A DNA stretch of 22,802 bases from Acanthamoeba sp. SK_2022b. Lineage: Eukaryota; Discosea; Longamoebia; Acanthamoebidae. The translations under genes were made by a program, and so were the position numbers. The notes beneath the pieces are model-generated. The model was given only the letters and a program-made list of their open reading frames with translations, did no database searches and was not told the origin of the DNA. Numbering within the stretch: position 1 is the first letter of the stretch; every line of letters starts with the position of its first letter. Location: the NCBI GenBank assembly GCA_027943245.1, contig JANDJZ010001766.1:1-22802 (forward strand), given 5' to 3'. This document shows positions 1 to 7,848 of this stretch, in pieces.

Positions 1-1136
1 TGGAACAGGCCGCCCAGCACGGCGCGGTACTCGTTGAGCACGGGATGGTCGCGGTTCTGGAACAGGTTTTTCTGGTTGACCTCGACCTGCTCTCCCACGA
101 TGCGACCGCCCGCGCGCGCGGACAGCCCGCCGCCCAGCAGCCAGTAGGTCGTGCCGTGGCCGTGGTCCGTGCCCTTGTTGCCGTTCTCGCGGAAGGTGCG
201 GCCGAATTCGCTGATCACCACCACCACCGTATGGCGCCAGGCCTCGGGACCTATCTCCTGGGCAAAACCGGCCAGGCCCCGGCCCAGCTCGTCCAGCCGT
301 CCGGCCAGCGCGCCTGTGGCGCCGCCCTGGGCCACATGCGTGTCCCAGCCGCCCACATCCACAAAGCCCAGGTCGAAGCGATCGCGCATCAGGGCCGCCA
401 TGCGCTGCGCCACCAGCGCAAAGCCCCGCGCGCTGATGGCGTCGCGCCCGGCCTGGTCCATCTCTTCCTGCACGCTGCGCTGCACCGCATCGCGCACGGC
501 AAAGCCCTCCTGCACGGCCGTGCCCAGGGCAGTGCCTGCGTACATGGCGGCAATGGCCTGGCTGCGTCTATCGTCCAGCCCGCCCTTGCCCACGGACGCC
601 AGGGCCATGTTGGCGGACGGCAGGCTGCCACGCAGCAGCAGTGGCAACTGGGGCGTGAACGACACGGGCGACACCGGGCCCCGCCCGTCCTGCCCCAGCA
701 CCTGGGCCAGCCGGTTCAGAAAGCCCGACTGGTAGCTGCGGCGCCCGTCCAGGCCCTGGCCCAGTTCGATGGAGTCCTGTGTCTCGAAATGGCTGCGCGA
801 CAGGTCGTGCGTGCCTGCAAAGGGCACGAAGCAGGCCTGGCCGGCCTGGAACAGCGGATGGATGCTGTCCTCCAGCATCGGGTGCAGGCCCCAGCGGCCA
901 TCCAGCGCCAGCGCGCCGCCGGCCTCGCCGGGACGGGGGATGGCAATGCTGGGACGGGCCTCGTAGTAGAAGTCGCTGTGCGTGGGCACCAGCAGACTGT
1001 TGCAGTCATAGGCACCGCGCAGAAACACCAGCAGCAGGCGCGGCGTGGCTGGCTGGAGGGCGGCCGCCTGCAGCTGGCCCAGGTGGGCGGCAAAGGGCAG
1101 GGCCGATGCCATGGTCAGGAAGTGGCGTCGCTGCAT
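1..1136 (-). CDS. DUF1501 family protein, exported (C-terminus beyond window)
   Basis: The reading frame is open from an ATG at 1136 down to base 1 (about 378 codons), so the C-terminal end is missing. The N-terminus has a twin-arginine motif (RRHFL at residues 3-7) before a short hydrophobic stretch, which suggests Tat export. The family hallmark is an EFGRT segment at residues 310-314 followed by DHGHG at 324-328, as in DUF1501 proteins; these are distantly related to the alkaline phosphatase/sulfatase superfamily. The start is supported by a GGAG ribosome site 7 bases upstream. It lies 16 bases after the DUF1800 gene on the same strand, and the two families commonly occur as a pair, so one operon is likely. 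The biochemical function is unknown. The family call is confident; the Tat route is inferred from the motif alone. Confidence 0.88.
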   Translation of the reverse strand, partial: MQRRHFLTMASALPFAAHLGQLQAAALQPATPRLLLVFLRGAYDCNSLLVPTHSDFYYEARPSIAIPRPGEAGGALALDGRWGLHPMLEDSIHPLFQAGQACFVPFAGTHDLSRSHFETQDSIELGQGLDGRRSYQSGFLNRLAQVLGQDGRGPVSPVSFTPQLPLLLRGSLPSANMALASVGKGGLDDRRSQAIAAMYAGTALGTAVQEGFAVRDAVQRSVQEEMDQAGRDAISARGFALVAQRMAALMRDRFDLGFVDVGGWDTHVAQGGATGALAGRLDELGRGLAGFAQEIGPEAWRHTVVVVISEFGRTFRENGNKGTDHGHGTTYWLLGGGLSARAGGRIVGEQVEVNQKNLFQNRDHPVLNEYRAVLGGLF

Positions 1137-1152
1137 GGAAAGTCTCCGGGGT

Positions 1153-2730
1153 TCAGCGGAACATCATCTCGGGTGCGGACAGGAAGTAGGTATTCCAGTC
1201 CGCCGGATTGCGGGCCTGGGCCAGTGCCGCCTGCGTGGCCTGGCTCCACTGGGGCAGGCGCTGGCGCACGCTGGCCCGTTCCGACAGCATGGGGTAGGGC
1301 GGCTTCTCCAGCGCCTCCTTGGGGTCGGCGCGAAACAGCACGGCGCTGCGCGTGGCGATCTGGCGCGCCACCTCGAAGCGTGCCGCCATCTGGCCCGAAC
1401 TGGCCCAGTCGGACTGCATCTGCGGATAGCCGTCCGGCGTCTCATGCGCGTAGAGGTTCTGGCCCAGCCGGTTGATCCAGCCCAGCACGGGCGCCACGTC
1501 GGCCGCCACGCGCTGGTCCACCGACAGCCGCGTGGCGGCCAGCACGTAGTGCAGCGGATCGCGGAACTTGCGGCCAAAGCGCGCGGCCTCCGGATCGGTC
1601 AGCAGCGCCGCCACGGTGGCTGCGATGTCGCCCCGGCTGCGCGTGAAGGCCTGTGCCGTGCGCTGCACCAGGGCCGGCGGCGGATCGTCGGCAATGAAGA
1701 ACACCGCCAGCTTGTGCGCGATGAACTGCGCCGTGGCCGGCGCGGCGACGATGCGGTCCAGCGCCTCCTGGACCTCGGCCATGCCGCGTGCGTTCAGGGG
1801 CTGGCCCAGGAAGGTCTTGGCTCCGTAGTCGTGTCGGTTGGGATTGAACTCGAAGAATCCCGAGCGCAGGTAGTCGCCCTGGCGCCCGGCGCGCATGCGC
1901 GGCGGCGGCGTGCCGGCCGGCTGCAGATTGATGCCCACGCCTGTCAGGATGCGCGCCATCTCCTGCACGTCGGCCTGGGTGTAGCCGCTGCCCACGCCCA
2001 TGGTGTGCAGCTCCAGCAGCTCGCGCGCGTAGTTTTCGTTGATGCGGCCCGTCGCATTGCTGGCGTTGTCCAGGTAGCGCAGCATGGCCGGGTGGCGCAG
2101 CGAGGCCTCCAGCAGGCTGCGGAAACTGCCCAGCGCATGCGGGCGTATGGCCTGCTCCTCGTAGTCGCCCACCCAGGCGCGGATATCGGCCTTGCGCAGG
2201 CTGACGCTGAAATGGTTCATCCAGAACCAGGTCATCTGCTCTTGCAGCTGTGCCGGCGAGTACAGCGCGCGGATCACGAAGCGCTTCTGGGCATCGCTGC
2301 CCAGCTGGTTCAGCGTGCGCTGGTAGGCCTGCTGCCGCGCGGCCTTTTCATCGGCCGATGCGGCTTCCTGCACGGCCTTGCGCTGGTCGCCCAGCTCCAG
2401 CAGCACCTGGTCCATGGGGCGCTGGCTGATGCCCAGCCCATCAATGCGCTGCTGCGCCTGCGCAGGCAGCGGCTGAGGCCCCGGCTGCAGTTGCCGTGCC
2501 AGCCAGGCCTTGAGGCCCAGGCGCTGCAGCTGCGCATCCTCGCTGTCGGTGGCGCCCCAGGTGACGCGGTCCAGCCATTGCTGGCGCTGCGCGGCGGTGA
2601 GCGGTGCCTCGGCCACTCCCTGCAGCGCGGCCGCTGCGGACGACGGCGGGGCCTGCAAGGGCGCACAGCCTGTGGCCAGGACGATGGCGGAGAAAGTGAG
2701 AGCGATGGCGAACGGCGAAGTGCGGCGCAT
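1153..2730 (-). CDS. DUF1800 family lipoprotein
   Basis: A 525-residue protein. The N-terminus (MRRTSPF, then a hydrophobic run ending LATGC) is a lipoprotein signal with Cys22 as the likely lipidated residue. DUF1800 features are the WFWMNHFSVS segment around residues 168-177 and NENYARELLELHTMG around 231-245, followed by a YTQADVQEMARILTG segment. The family is of unknown function and is typically encoded beside DUF1501 genes, as here. An in-frame ATG at 2754 would add eight residues. I chose 2730 because it gives a standard lipoprotein signal, although neither start has an ideal ribosome site. The frame stays open upstream to 2898, but that part overlaps the fur terminator and is not expected to be coding. 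Domain identity is confident; the exact start is less so. Confidence 0.88.
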   Translation of the reverse strand: MRRTSPFAIALTFSAIVLATGCAPLQAPPSSAAAALQGVAEAPLTAAQRQQWLDRVTWGATDSEDAQLQRLGLKAWLARQLQPGPQPLPAQAQQRIDGLGISQRPMDQVLLELGDQRKAVQEAASADEKAARQQAYQRTLNQLGSDAQKRFVIRALYSPAQLQEQMTWFWMNHFSVSLRKADIRAWVGDYEEQAIRPHALGSFRSLLEASLRHPAMLRYLDNASNATGRINENYARELLELHTMGVGSGYTQADVQEMARILTGVGINLQPAGTPPPRMRAGRQGDYLRSGFFEFNPNRHDYGAKTFLGQPLNARGMAEVQEALDRIVAAPATAQFIAHKLAVFFIADDPPPALVQRTAQAFTRSRGDIAATVAALLTDPEAARFGRKFRDPLHYVLAATRLSVDQRVAADVAPVLGWINRLGQNLYAHETPDGYPQMQSDWASSGQMAARFEVARQIATRSAVLFRADPKEALEKPPYPMLSERASVRQRLPQWSQATQAALAQARNPADWNTYFLSAPEMMFR

Positions 2731-2824
2731 GGTGTCTCGGTGGGTAGGGGGCATCCATTGGACGCCAGCATCCTCCACCCATGTGCTTCGCCCTGTAAAG
2801 CGCCGGTAGCAAAAAGTAAAAGGC

Positions 2825-2858
2825 AAAAAAAAGCGGAGTGCTCCACACTCCGCTTTTT
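2825..2858 (-). terminator. Rho-independent terminator of fur, possibly bidirectional
   Basis: A perfect inverted repeat: GCGGAGTG (2833-2840), five-base loop CTCCA, and CACTCCGC (2846-2853), flanked by A8 on the left and T5 on the right. It lies 15 bases beyond the fur stop codon. Read on the minus strand, the stem is followed by a run of eight T, which is classic intrinsic termination. The plus-strand reading also ends in T5. It separates fur from the DUF1800 gene on the same strand. Confidence 0.92.
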
Positions 2859-2873
2859 CTGAGGGACCCGGCC

Positions 2874-3299
2874 TTATTTGCTGGGCCGGCTCGCGCATTC
2901 AGCGCACTGTCCGTACAGGGCCATCGAATGGTCCTGGATCACCCAGCCCTTGGCCTTGGCGATCAGGTTCTGGCGCTTTTCGATATCGGGATCGTAGAAC
3001 TCCTCGACCTTGCCGCAGCTGGTGCAGACAAAGTGGTCGTGGTGCTGGCCTTCATTGAGCTCGTAGACGGCCTTGCCGCTCTCGAAATTGCTGCGGATGA
3101 GGATGCCTGCCTGCTCGAACTGCGTGAGCACGCGGTAGACCGTGGCCAGGCCGATGTCCGAACGCTCGTCCAGCAGCACGCGGAACACGTCTTCGGCCGT
3201 CATGTGGCGTTGCGCACCCGTCTGGAAGATCTCCAGGATCTTCAGGCGGGGCAGCGTGGCCTTCAGGCCGGTACTCTTGAGTTCGTCGATGTTCTTCAT
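2874..3299 (-). CDS. fur: Ferric uptake regulator Fur
   Basis: A 141-residue metal-dependent repressor that senses iron sufficiency and blocks iron-uptake genes. The N-terminal winged helix (about residues 1-82) includes the recognition region [11 protein letters not shown] at 51-61. The C-terminal dimerisation and metal region has the His cluster HHDH (86-89), a first CxxC at Cys92/Cys95 and a second CxxC at Cys132/Cys135, which is the usual structural zinc arrangement. Length is close to E. coli Fur (148). The ATG at 3299 gives the canonical N-terminus [18 protein letters not shown]. It is divergent from bamE, an arrangement known from Pseudomonas and Xanthomonas (fur-omlA). Its 5' leader carries two short inverted repeats, described separately. 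The family call is very secure; Fur rather than the paralogue Zur or PerR is supported by the overall match and the neighbour. Confidence 0.95.
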   Translation of the reverse strand: MKNIDELKSTGLKATLPRLKILEIFQTGAQRHMTAEDVFRVLLDERSDIGLATVYRVLTQFEQAGILIRSNFESGKAVYELNEGQHHDHFVCTSCGKVEEFYDPDIEKRQNLIAKAKGWVIQDHSMALYGQCAECASRPSK

Positions 3300-3311
3300 G
3301 TCTGGGTCTTT

Positions 3312-3346
3312 GGCAGAGACTGCCCGCTGGGCTGCCACCACGGCAG
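3312..3346 (-). repeat. Tandem inverted repeats in fur upstream region
   Basis: Two consecutive inverted repeats built from the same 5-base arms. GGCAG (3312-3316), AGA, CTGCC (3320-3324) is followed by CTGCC (3332-3336), ACCAC, GGCAG (3342-3346). They lie 13-47 bases upstream of the fur start codon. Because the arms are identical, alternative pairings between the two units are possible, so they could be a leader RNA structure or a repeated operator. No function is shown by sequence alone. Confidence 0.4.
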
Positions 3347-3418
3347 GTGCGGGACGGCGAACAAAATGGCCCTGGTGCCAGGGGCGTCGCATGATCGCAA
3401 GCCCCGGGGACCAGCCGC

Positions 3419-3424
3419 TACAAT
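3419..3424 (+). promoter_or_regulatory. Candidate -10 element of bamE promoter
   Basis: TACAAT matches the sigma-70 -10 consensus at five of six positions and lies 20 bases before the ATG at 3444 and 32 before the ATG at 3456. No convincing -35 box is visible at the usual spacing. The position, between divergent fur and bamE, fits a bamE promoter. Confidence 0.4.
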
Positions 3425-3437
3425 GATCCACGATCAT
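3423..3437. promoter_or_regulatory. Palindrome overlapping the bamE -10 element (possible operator)
   Basis: ATGATC-CAC-GATCAT is a perfect 6-base inverted repeat with a 3-base spacer. It overlaps the last two bases of the candidate -10 box TACAAT. The half-sites share ATGAT/ATCAT with the centre of the Fur box, but the spacing differs from the 19-base Fur consensus, so Fur binding is only a possibility. Confidence 0.3.
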
Positions 3438-3455
3438 ATCCCTATGCTGATACCA

Positions 3456-4004
3456 ATGCATGTTCAAGCCCGTTGCCGCGCCAGTGCGGCCCTGATGCTG
3501 TTGATCGGGGTGGCGCTGGCAGGCTGCAGCAGCCTCGATGGCGCCGCGCACCGAGTCGCCAATGTCGTCACTCCCTACAAGGTCGAGGTCGTCCAAGGCA
3601 ACTTCGTCTCCCGCGAACAGGTCGAGGCCCTGCAGCCCGGCATGAGCCGCCAGCAGGTGCGTGACATCCTCGGCACGCCGCTGGTCACCAGCGTATTCCA
3701 CGCCGACCGCTGGGAATATGTGTTCACCATCAAGCGTCCCGGCGTCGATTCCCAGGTGCGCAAGCTGACCGTCTTCTTCAACGGCGACCTGTTCGCGCGC
3801 TCCGAAGGCGACGAAATGCCCACCGAGGCCGAATTCGTCGCCAGCCTGGGCTCCAAGAAGAAGCTGGGCAAGATTCCTCAGCTGGAAGCCAGCGAGGAGC
3901 AGCTGTCCAAGTTCCCCGCTGCCAAGCCGGTCGAAGAGCCCGTGGCCGCCGAGCCGCCGCCCGCGGCGGCCAGCTATCCGCCACTGGAGCCCGGCGCCCG
4001 CTGA
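3456..4004 (+). CDS. bamE: Outer membrane assembly lipoprotein BamE (SmpA/OmlA)
   Basis: A lipoprotein subunit of the Bam complex that inserts beta-barrel proteins into the outer membrane. The signal peptide ends in a lipobox LAGC with Cys24 lipidated. The BamE fold follows: [16 protein letters not shown] at 41-56, the [15 protein letters not shown] turn at 61-75, and WEYVF plus a strand to about residue 112. At 182 residues it is well above E. coli BamE (113) because of a charged then Pro/Ala/Glu-rich tail from about 130 onward ([16 protein letters not shown]). An in-frame ATG at 3444 would add four residues (MLIP); neither start has a clear ribosome site. It is divergent from fur and followed by a strong terminator, so it is probably transcribed alone. 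Confidence 0.93.
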   Translation: MHVQARCRASAALMLLIGVALAGCSSLDGAAHRVANVVTPYKVEVVQGNFVSREQVEALQPGMSRQQVRDILGTPLVTSVFHADRWEYVFTIKRPGVDSQVRKLTVFFNGDLFARSEGDEMPTEAEFVASLGSKKKLGKIPQLEASEEQLSKFPAAKPVEEPVAAEPPPAAASYPPLEPGAR

Positions 4005-4010
4005 TATCGC

Positions 4011-4043
4011 CGCCCGCGCGCCGCAAGGCATGCGGGCGTTTTT
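4011..4043 (+). terminator. Rho-independent terminator of bamE
   Basis: CGCCCGC (4011-4017) pairs with GCGGGCG (4032-4038) and is followed directly by T5. An inner GCC/GGC pair closes a GCAA tetraloop of the stable GNRA class (4023-4026), with a G-T wobble and a C-A mismatch between the two helices. It begins six bases after the bamE stop codon. Confidence 0.9.
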
Positions 4044-4128
4044 CCGTGGATGGCGGCTGCCGCGGTGCCTGCCGTGCGCCCGGGCAGTCCACTTTCCACG
4101 CATTGAGCCTTTGCATCTCTTTCCCGAC

Positions 4129-4965
4129 ATGAACGCCACGACCGCCACTTCCTCCAGCAACAACCAGCGCCTGCGCGTGGCCGTGGCCGGCGCCTCCGGC
4201 CGCATGGGCCGCATGCTGATCGAGGCCATCGCGCAAAGCGATGACCTTGCGCTGACCGCCGCGCTGGACCGTCCCGACAGCCCTGCGCTGGGCACCGATC
4301 CCTCGGCCTTCCTGGGCCTGGCCAGCGGCATCGTCATCGAAAGCGATGTGCGCGTCGCGCTGTCCAAGGCCGACTGCCTGATCGACTTCACGCGCCCCGA
4401 GGGCACGTTGGAGCACCTGGCCATCTGCGCCGAACTGGGCGTCAGGCTGGTCATCGGCACCACGGGCTTCAGCGACGAGCAAAAGGCCCGCATCGCCGAG
4501 TACGCCCAGCGCACGGCCGTGGTGCTGTCGCCCAACATGAGCGTGGGCGTGAACGTGACCTTCAAGCTGCTGGAGATGGCGGCCAAGGCCCTGTCCAGCG
4601 GCTACGACATCGAGATCGTCGAGGCCCACCACCGCCACAAGGTGGATGCGCCTTCGGGCACCGCCCTCAAGATGGGCGAGGTCATCGCCGAAGCCCAGGG
4701 CACGAAGCTGGCCGACCGCGCCGTCTACGAGCGCTTCGGCCACACCGGTGCGCGCGAGGACAACACCATCGGCTTTGCCACCGTGCGCGGTGGCGACATC
4801 ATCGGCGACCACACGGTGCTGTTTGCGGGCACGGGCGAGCGCATCGAGATCTCGCACAAGTCCAGCAGCCGTGCCGGCTATGCCCAGGGCAGCCTGCGTG
4901 CCGCGCGCTTCCTGGCGGGCAAGACCAGCGGCCAGTACGACATGTACGCCGTATTGGGCCTGTGA
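4129..4965 (+). CDS. dapB: 4-hydroxy-tetrahydrodipicolinate reductase DapB
   Basis: A 278-residue cytosolic enzyme reducing the DapA product with NAD(P)H in the diaminopimelate/lysine pathway, which feeds peptidoglycan synthesis. The nucleotide-binding loop GASGRMG is at residues 21-27. The family signature [15 protein letters not shown] starts at 165, with H167, H168 and K171 matching the catalytic/substrate residues H159, H160 and K163 of E. coli DapB. Length fits the family (273 in E. coli). The frame is open upstream to 4030, but that part overlaps the bamE terminator, so I chose the ATG at 4129; no good ribosome site precedes it. Thirty bases separate it from the ExbB-like gene, so cotranscription is likely. 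Confidence 0.95.
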   Translation: MNATTATSSSNNQRLRVAVAGASGRMGRMLIEAIAQSDDLALTAALDRPDSPALGTDPSAFLGLASGIVIESDVRVALSKADCLIDFTRPEGTLEHLAICAELGVRLVIGTTGFSDEQKARIAEYAQRTAVVLSPNMSVGVNVTFKLLEMAAKALSSGYDIEIVEAHHRHKVDAPSGTALKMGEVIAEAQGTKLADRAVYERFGHTGAREDNTIGFATVRGGDIIGDHTVLFAGTGERIEISHKSSSRAGYAQGSLRAARFLAGKTSGQYDMYAVLGL

Positions 4966-4995
4966 CGAGGCTCGCAGCACGGGCAAGGTAAGACC

Positions 4996-5727
4996 ATGAG
5001 CGGTCCACTCTGGCTCTGGTGGCAGCAAGGCGATGCCGTCGCGCGCGGCACGGCGCTGCTGCTGCTGGCGCTGTCGGTGGCCAGCTGGGTGGTCATCGTC
5101 TGGAAGGTCTGGTTCATGGCCGCCAGCCGGCGCCGCGTTCCCCAGGCCATTGCGGCCTTCTGGAGCGCGCCGGACCTGGCCTCGGGCCAGGCCCGCATGG
5201 GCGAGGGGGATCGCCAGCAACTGGTGGCACCCATGGCCGAGGCCGTGACACAGGCGCTGGCACCCATGGGCAGCGGCCTGGCGCTTGCGGGACGCGCGGC
5301 GCATTCCGTCCGCCTGACGCGGGGGCTTCGCCAGGCGCTGCAATCGGCCAGCCACCAGCTGCAATGGGGCCAGACCCTGTTGGCCACGGTGGGCGCCACG
5401 GCACCTTTTGTCGGCCTGCTGGGCACCGTCTGGGGCATTCACCACGCGCTGGCCACGCTGGCGGGCAGCGGGCAGATCGGCATCGAACAACTGGCCGGCC
5501 CGGTGGGCGAGGCCCTGGTGATGACGGCGGCCGGACTGGCCGTGGCCCTGCCGGCCGTGCTGGCCTACAACCTGCTGGGCCGGGCTGCGGCCCAGATGGA
5601 GGCCCTGCTGGAAGGCTTTGCCCATGACCTGCAGGCCATGTTCGGCACCCAGCCGGCCGAGCAGGCGCCGCACGATGACGGCATGGCCGTCGCCGGCCTG
5701 CCTGCCGGCCCCATGGAAGCGCCCTGA
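4996..5727 (+). CDS. MotA/TolQ/ExbB family proton channel protein
   Basis: A 243-residue inner membrane protein of the energy-transducing family that, with an ExbD/TolR partner, converts proton flow into work on TonB or TolA. Three membrane segments are visible: about 19-41, 128-148 and 174-195. The family core ATVGATAPFVGLLGTVWGI at 130-148 and the small-residue third helix match ExbB/TolQ. An AAGG ribosome site precedes the ATG. An ExbD-like gene follows after 24 bases. No TonB or TolA is encoded in the window, so the driven partner is unknown. ExbB is more likely than TolQ because there are no tolA, tolB or pal neighbours. Confidence 0.88.
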   Translation: MSGPLWLWWQQGDAVARGTALLLLALSVASWVVIVWKVWFMAASRRRVPQAIAAFWSAPDLASGQARMGEGDRQQLVAPMAEAVTQALAPMGSGLALAGRAAHSVRLTRGLRQALQSASHQLQWGQTLLATVGATAPFVGLLGTVWGIHHALATLAGSGQIGIEQLAGPVGEALVMTAAGLAVALPAVLAYNLLGRAAAQMEALLEGFAHDLQAMFGTQPAEQAPHDDGMAVAGLPAGPMEAP

Positions 5728-5751
5728 CGGGGCGGCTCGCCAGGATCGCAC

Positions 5752-6231
5752 ATGGCCTTTGGACGACTGAGCGGCAAGGAAAGCTCCTCCCAGCCCATGC
5801 ACGCCATCAACGTCACCCCGCTGGTGGATGTGATGCTGGTGCTCGTCGTCATCTTTATCCTCGCGGCACCCATGCTGGCCGCCTCGCTGCGCGTGCAATT
5901 GCCCCAGGCCCAGGGCACCCAGCCCATGGCCGCCGCGGGCGAGGACGATGCGCTGCTGCTGGAGGTCGATGCGAAGGGCGCGCTCTGGATGCAGGGCCAG
6001 CCCGCCACGGCGGATGCGCTGCGTGAGCGCCTCGCTCAGCTCGGCGCGCGCAACCCCCAGGCAGAACTGCAACTGCGTGCCGACCAGGCCGTGCCCTATG
6101 GCCGCGTGGCCGAACTCATGGGCTGGGCCCACGCGGCAGGGCTGACGCGCATAGGCTTCGTGGCCGAGCCGGTGCGAAACCAGGATGGAAAACCCGCAGC
6201 CGTCCTGGGTCCCACCGGCGCCGGGCGCTGA
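5752..6231 (+). CDS. ExbD/TolR family biopolymer transport protein
   Basis: A 159-residue protein with one N-terminal membrane helix (about 25-44) and a periplasmic domain. The INVTPLVDVMLVLVVIF segment holds Asp26, equivalent to the essential proton-carrying Asp25 of E. coli ExbD. The periplasmic part has the expected pattern around LQLRADQAVPYGRVAELMGWAHAAGLTRIGF. An AGGA ribosome site lies six bases before the ATG. It forms a pair with the upstream ExbB-like gene and probably assembles with it in the inner membrane. The C-terminal tail after about residue 140 is of low complexity and has no recognised role. Confidence 0.9.
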   Translation: MAFGRLSGKESSSQPMHAINVTPLVDVMLVLVVIFILAAPMLAASLRVQLPQAQGTQPMAAAGEDDALLLEVDAKGALWMQGQPATADALRERLAQLGARNPQAELQLRADQAVPYGRVAELMGWAHAAGLTRIGFVAEPVRNQDGKPAAVLGPTGAGR

Positions 6232-6239
6232 AGCGATCA

Positions 6240-6261
6240 GGCGCTCAAGCGCTCAAGCGCC
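6240..6261. repeat. Short inverted/tandem repeat between convergent genes
   Basis: GGCGCT (6240-6245) and AGCGCC (6256-6261) form an inverted repeat around a 10-base loop; the same stretch also reads as two tandem GCGCTCAA units. It lies between the ends of the ExbD-like gene and the convergent channel gene. There is no T-run, so it is at best a weak terminator. Confidence 0.35.
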
Positions 6262-6282
6262 GCCGGGCCTGCGCCCGCGAAC

Positions 6283-7536
6283 CTAGTCCTGTCCTTCGGG
6301 CCAGCGCTCGTTGCCCGCCAGCCGCAGATGCTGGCCATGGTCCGAGGAGCGCTGGTACAGACTGAGCCCGAACAGCGGCAGCATGCCGATCAGGTGATCG
6401 AAGATCGCGCCCTGTATGGCCTCGTACTCCACCCAGACCGTGGTGCTGGTGTAGCAAAACAGCTCCAGCGGCACCCCCATGGGAGAAGGCTCCATGGTGC
6501 GCACCAGCAGGAACATGTTCGGTGTCTTGTGGATGTGCGGATGGCGCAGCAGGTAGGCGTATGCATAGGCCTTGAACGCGGCCAGATTGCTCAGATGCTG
6601 CGCTGCCATCTCGCTGCCCGCCGGCGCATCGGCCATGCGCAGGCCGCCATCACTGCTCCAATAGTCCTTGAGGGGCTCGAGCAATGACAATTTCTGCCGC
6701 TGCTCTGCCGTCAGCAGGCGGATGGTGTGGGCGTCTATGTGCAGCGAGCGGCGGATGCGGCGCCCGCCCGACTCGAACATGCCGCGCCAGTTCTTGTAGC
6801 TGTCGCTCATCAGCCGCCAGGTCGGGATGGTGGTGATGGTCTTGTCCCAGTTCTGCACCTTGACCGTGTGCAGCGCGATGTCGATCACGAAGCCGTCGGC
6901 GCCGACCTGGGGCATCTCGATCCAGTCGCCCACGCGCAGCATGTCGTTGGAGCCCAGCTGCACGCCGGCCACGAAGGACATGATGGTGTCCTTGAAGATC
7001 AGCATCAGCACGGCCGAGGCCGCGCCCAGGCCGGACAGCAGCAGCAGCGGCGAGCGGTCCACCAGGGTGGCGACGATGAGCACGATGGCGATCAGGAACA
7101 CCAGCAGCTTGCCCAGCTGCACATAGCTCTTGATCGAGTGCGCCTGCGTGGCCTTGCGCTCTTCCTTGAGGTCGTGCGCCTCGTTCATGGCATTGAGCAG
7201 GGCGCTGATCACGCGGGCCACGTGGTAGATGGTGCAGGCGATGGCCAGGTTCAGGATCAGGGTGGCCCACTGCGGCTGCAGCTGCGGTATGGCCTGCACG
7301 CCGGACTGCATGACCAGCGAAGGCACGGCCTTGGCCAGCCGCTGCAGCACGCTGTCGTGCAGCAGCACCTGGGCCCACTCCATCTCCACCAGCGTGCTGC
7401 GCATGCGCGGCAGCACGCGCAACAGCAGCCATTGCACGACAAAACCCGCGGAGCGGGCCAGCAGCACCAGCGCGCACAGCGCAGCCAGGGCCTGCATGAC
7501 GGGATCCCAGCCGGAAATCAAAGACCAGTTCAGCAA
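6283..7536 (-). CDS. Mechanosensitive channel, MscS family, YbdG/MscM type
   Basis: A 417-residue inner membrane channel that releases solutes when membrane tension rises. I chose a TTG start at 7536 because a GGAG site lies 7 bases upstream and the resulting length matches E. coli YbdG (415). The first ATG (7497) would remove 13 residues just before the first membrane helix. Membrane segments lie at about 14-40, 88-115 and 137-160. The pore-lining helix and MscS core are at about 164-200 ([19 protein letters not shown], then [19 protein letters not shown]). The following segment with [16 protein letters not shown] and SGGRRIRRS closely resembles YbdG as I recall it. The gene is convergent with the ExbD-like gene and divergent from leuS. 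Confidence 0.9.
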   Translation of the reverse strand: MLNWSLISGWDPVMQALAALCALVLLARSAGFVVQWLLLRVLPRMRSTLVEMEWAQVLLHDSVLQRLAKAVPSLVMQSGVQAIPQLQPQWATLILNLAIACTIYHVARVISALLNAMNEAHDLKEERKATQAHSIKSYVQLGKLLVFLIAIVLIVATLVDRSPLLLLSGLGAASAVLMLIFKDTIMSFVAGVQLGSNDMLRVGDWIEMPQVGADGFVIDIALHTVKVQNWDKTITTIPTWRLMSDSYKNWRGMFESGGRRIRRSLHIDAHTIRLLTAEQRQKLSLLEPLKDYWSSDGGLRMADAPAGSEMAAQHLSNLAAFKAYAYAYLLRHPHIHKTPNMFLLVRTMEPSPMGVPLELFCYTSTTVWVEYEAIQGAIFDHLIGMLPLFGLSLYQRSSDHGQHLRLAGNERWPEGQD

Positions 7537-7848
7537 GAGAAAACTCCAGGGCGCGGAAAAACCTGCCGCGCGATAGCGGCATGCCCGGGATGTCCGTATC
7601 CGTTCCTGCGCAAGTCCGGGCTGGCGATGGCGGAACGTCTGCGGCGCACTGCCACAGAGGGTACCAAGCATACGCAGCGCGGCTTTTCCCCGCGCGGCGG
7701 CCGGGCAACCGGGTGCCGATGGCGCAGTACCGCCTGCGGGCTTGTGGGCTGCTTGCGGCACCGGCGGGCCGGGGCCCTAAAATCGTCGGTTGATTCCGGC
7801 CATCCGGCTCGTCCGGCCACCTTGTCCGGCCCTTGGGGCCGCAGCACC
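7537..7848. other. Divergent intergenic region between channel gene and leuS (312 bp)
   Basis: No convincing gene here. It holds the ribosome site of the channel gene (GGAG, revcomp of 7544-7547), a GC-rich hairpin (GCGCGG at 7677-7682 pairing with CCGCGC at 7690-7695 around a CTTTTCC loop), and the candidate leuS promoter near 7753-7783. I could not identify a clear promoter for the channel gene on the minus strand. Confidence 0.6.
7753..7783 (+). promoter_or_regulatory. Candidate leuS promoter
   Basis: TAAAAT (7778-7783) matches the -10 consensus at five of six positions. TTGCGG (7753-7758) is a weak -35 at a longish 19-base spacing. A start near 7790 would leave a leader of about 60 bases before the leuS ATG. 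Confidence 0.4.

Noticed and set aside
1045..2862. 605-codon open frame on the plus strand opposite the DUF1800 gene
   Set aside because: The opposite strand encodes a clear lipoprotein with family motifs. The plus-strand product has Arg/His/Gln-rich low-complexity composition and no recognisable domain.
3423..3437. Calling the bamE palindrome a Fur box
   Set aside because: Half-site spacing does not fit the 19-base Fur consensus; kept only as a possible operator.
3300..4586. N-terminal extension of fur to 4586 on the minus strand
   Set aside because: The extension runs opposite bamE, its terminator and dapB, and Fur proteins begin at the MKNIDELKS position.
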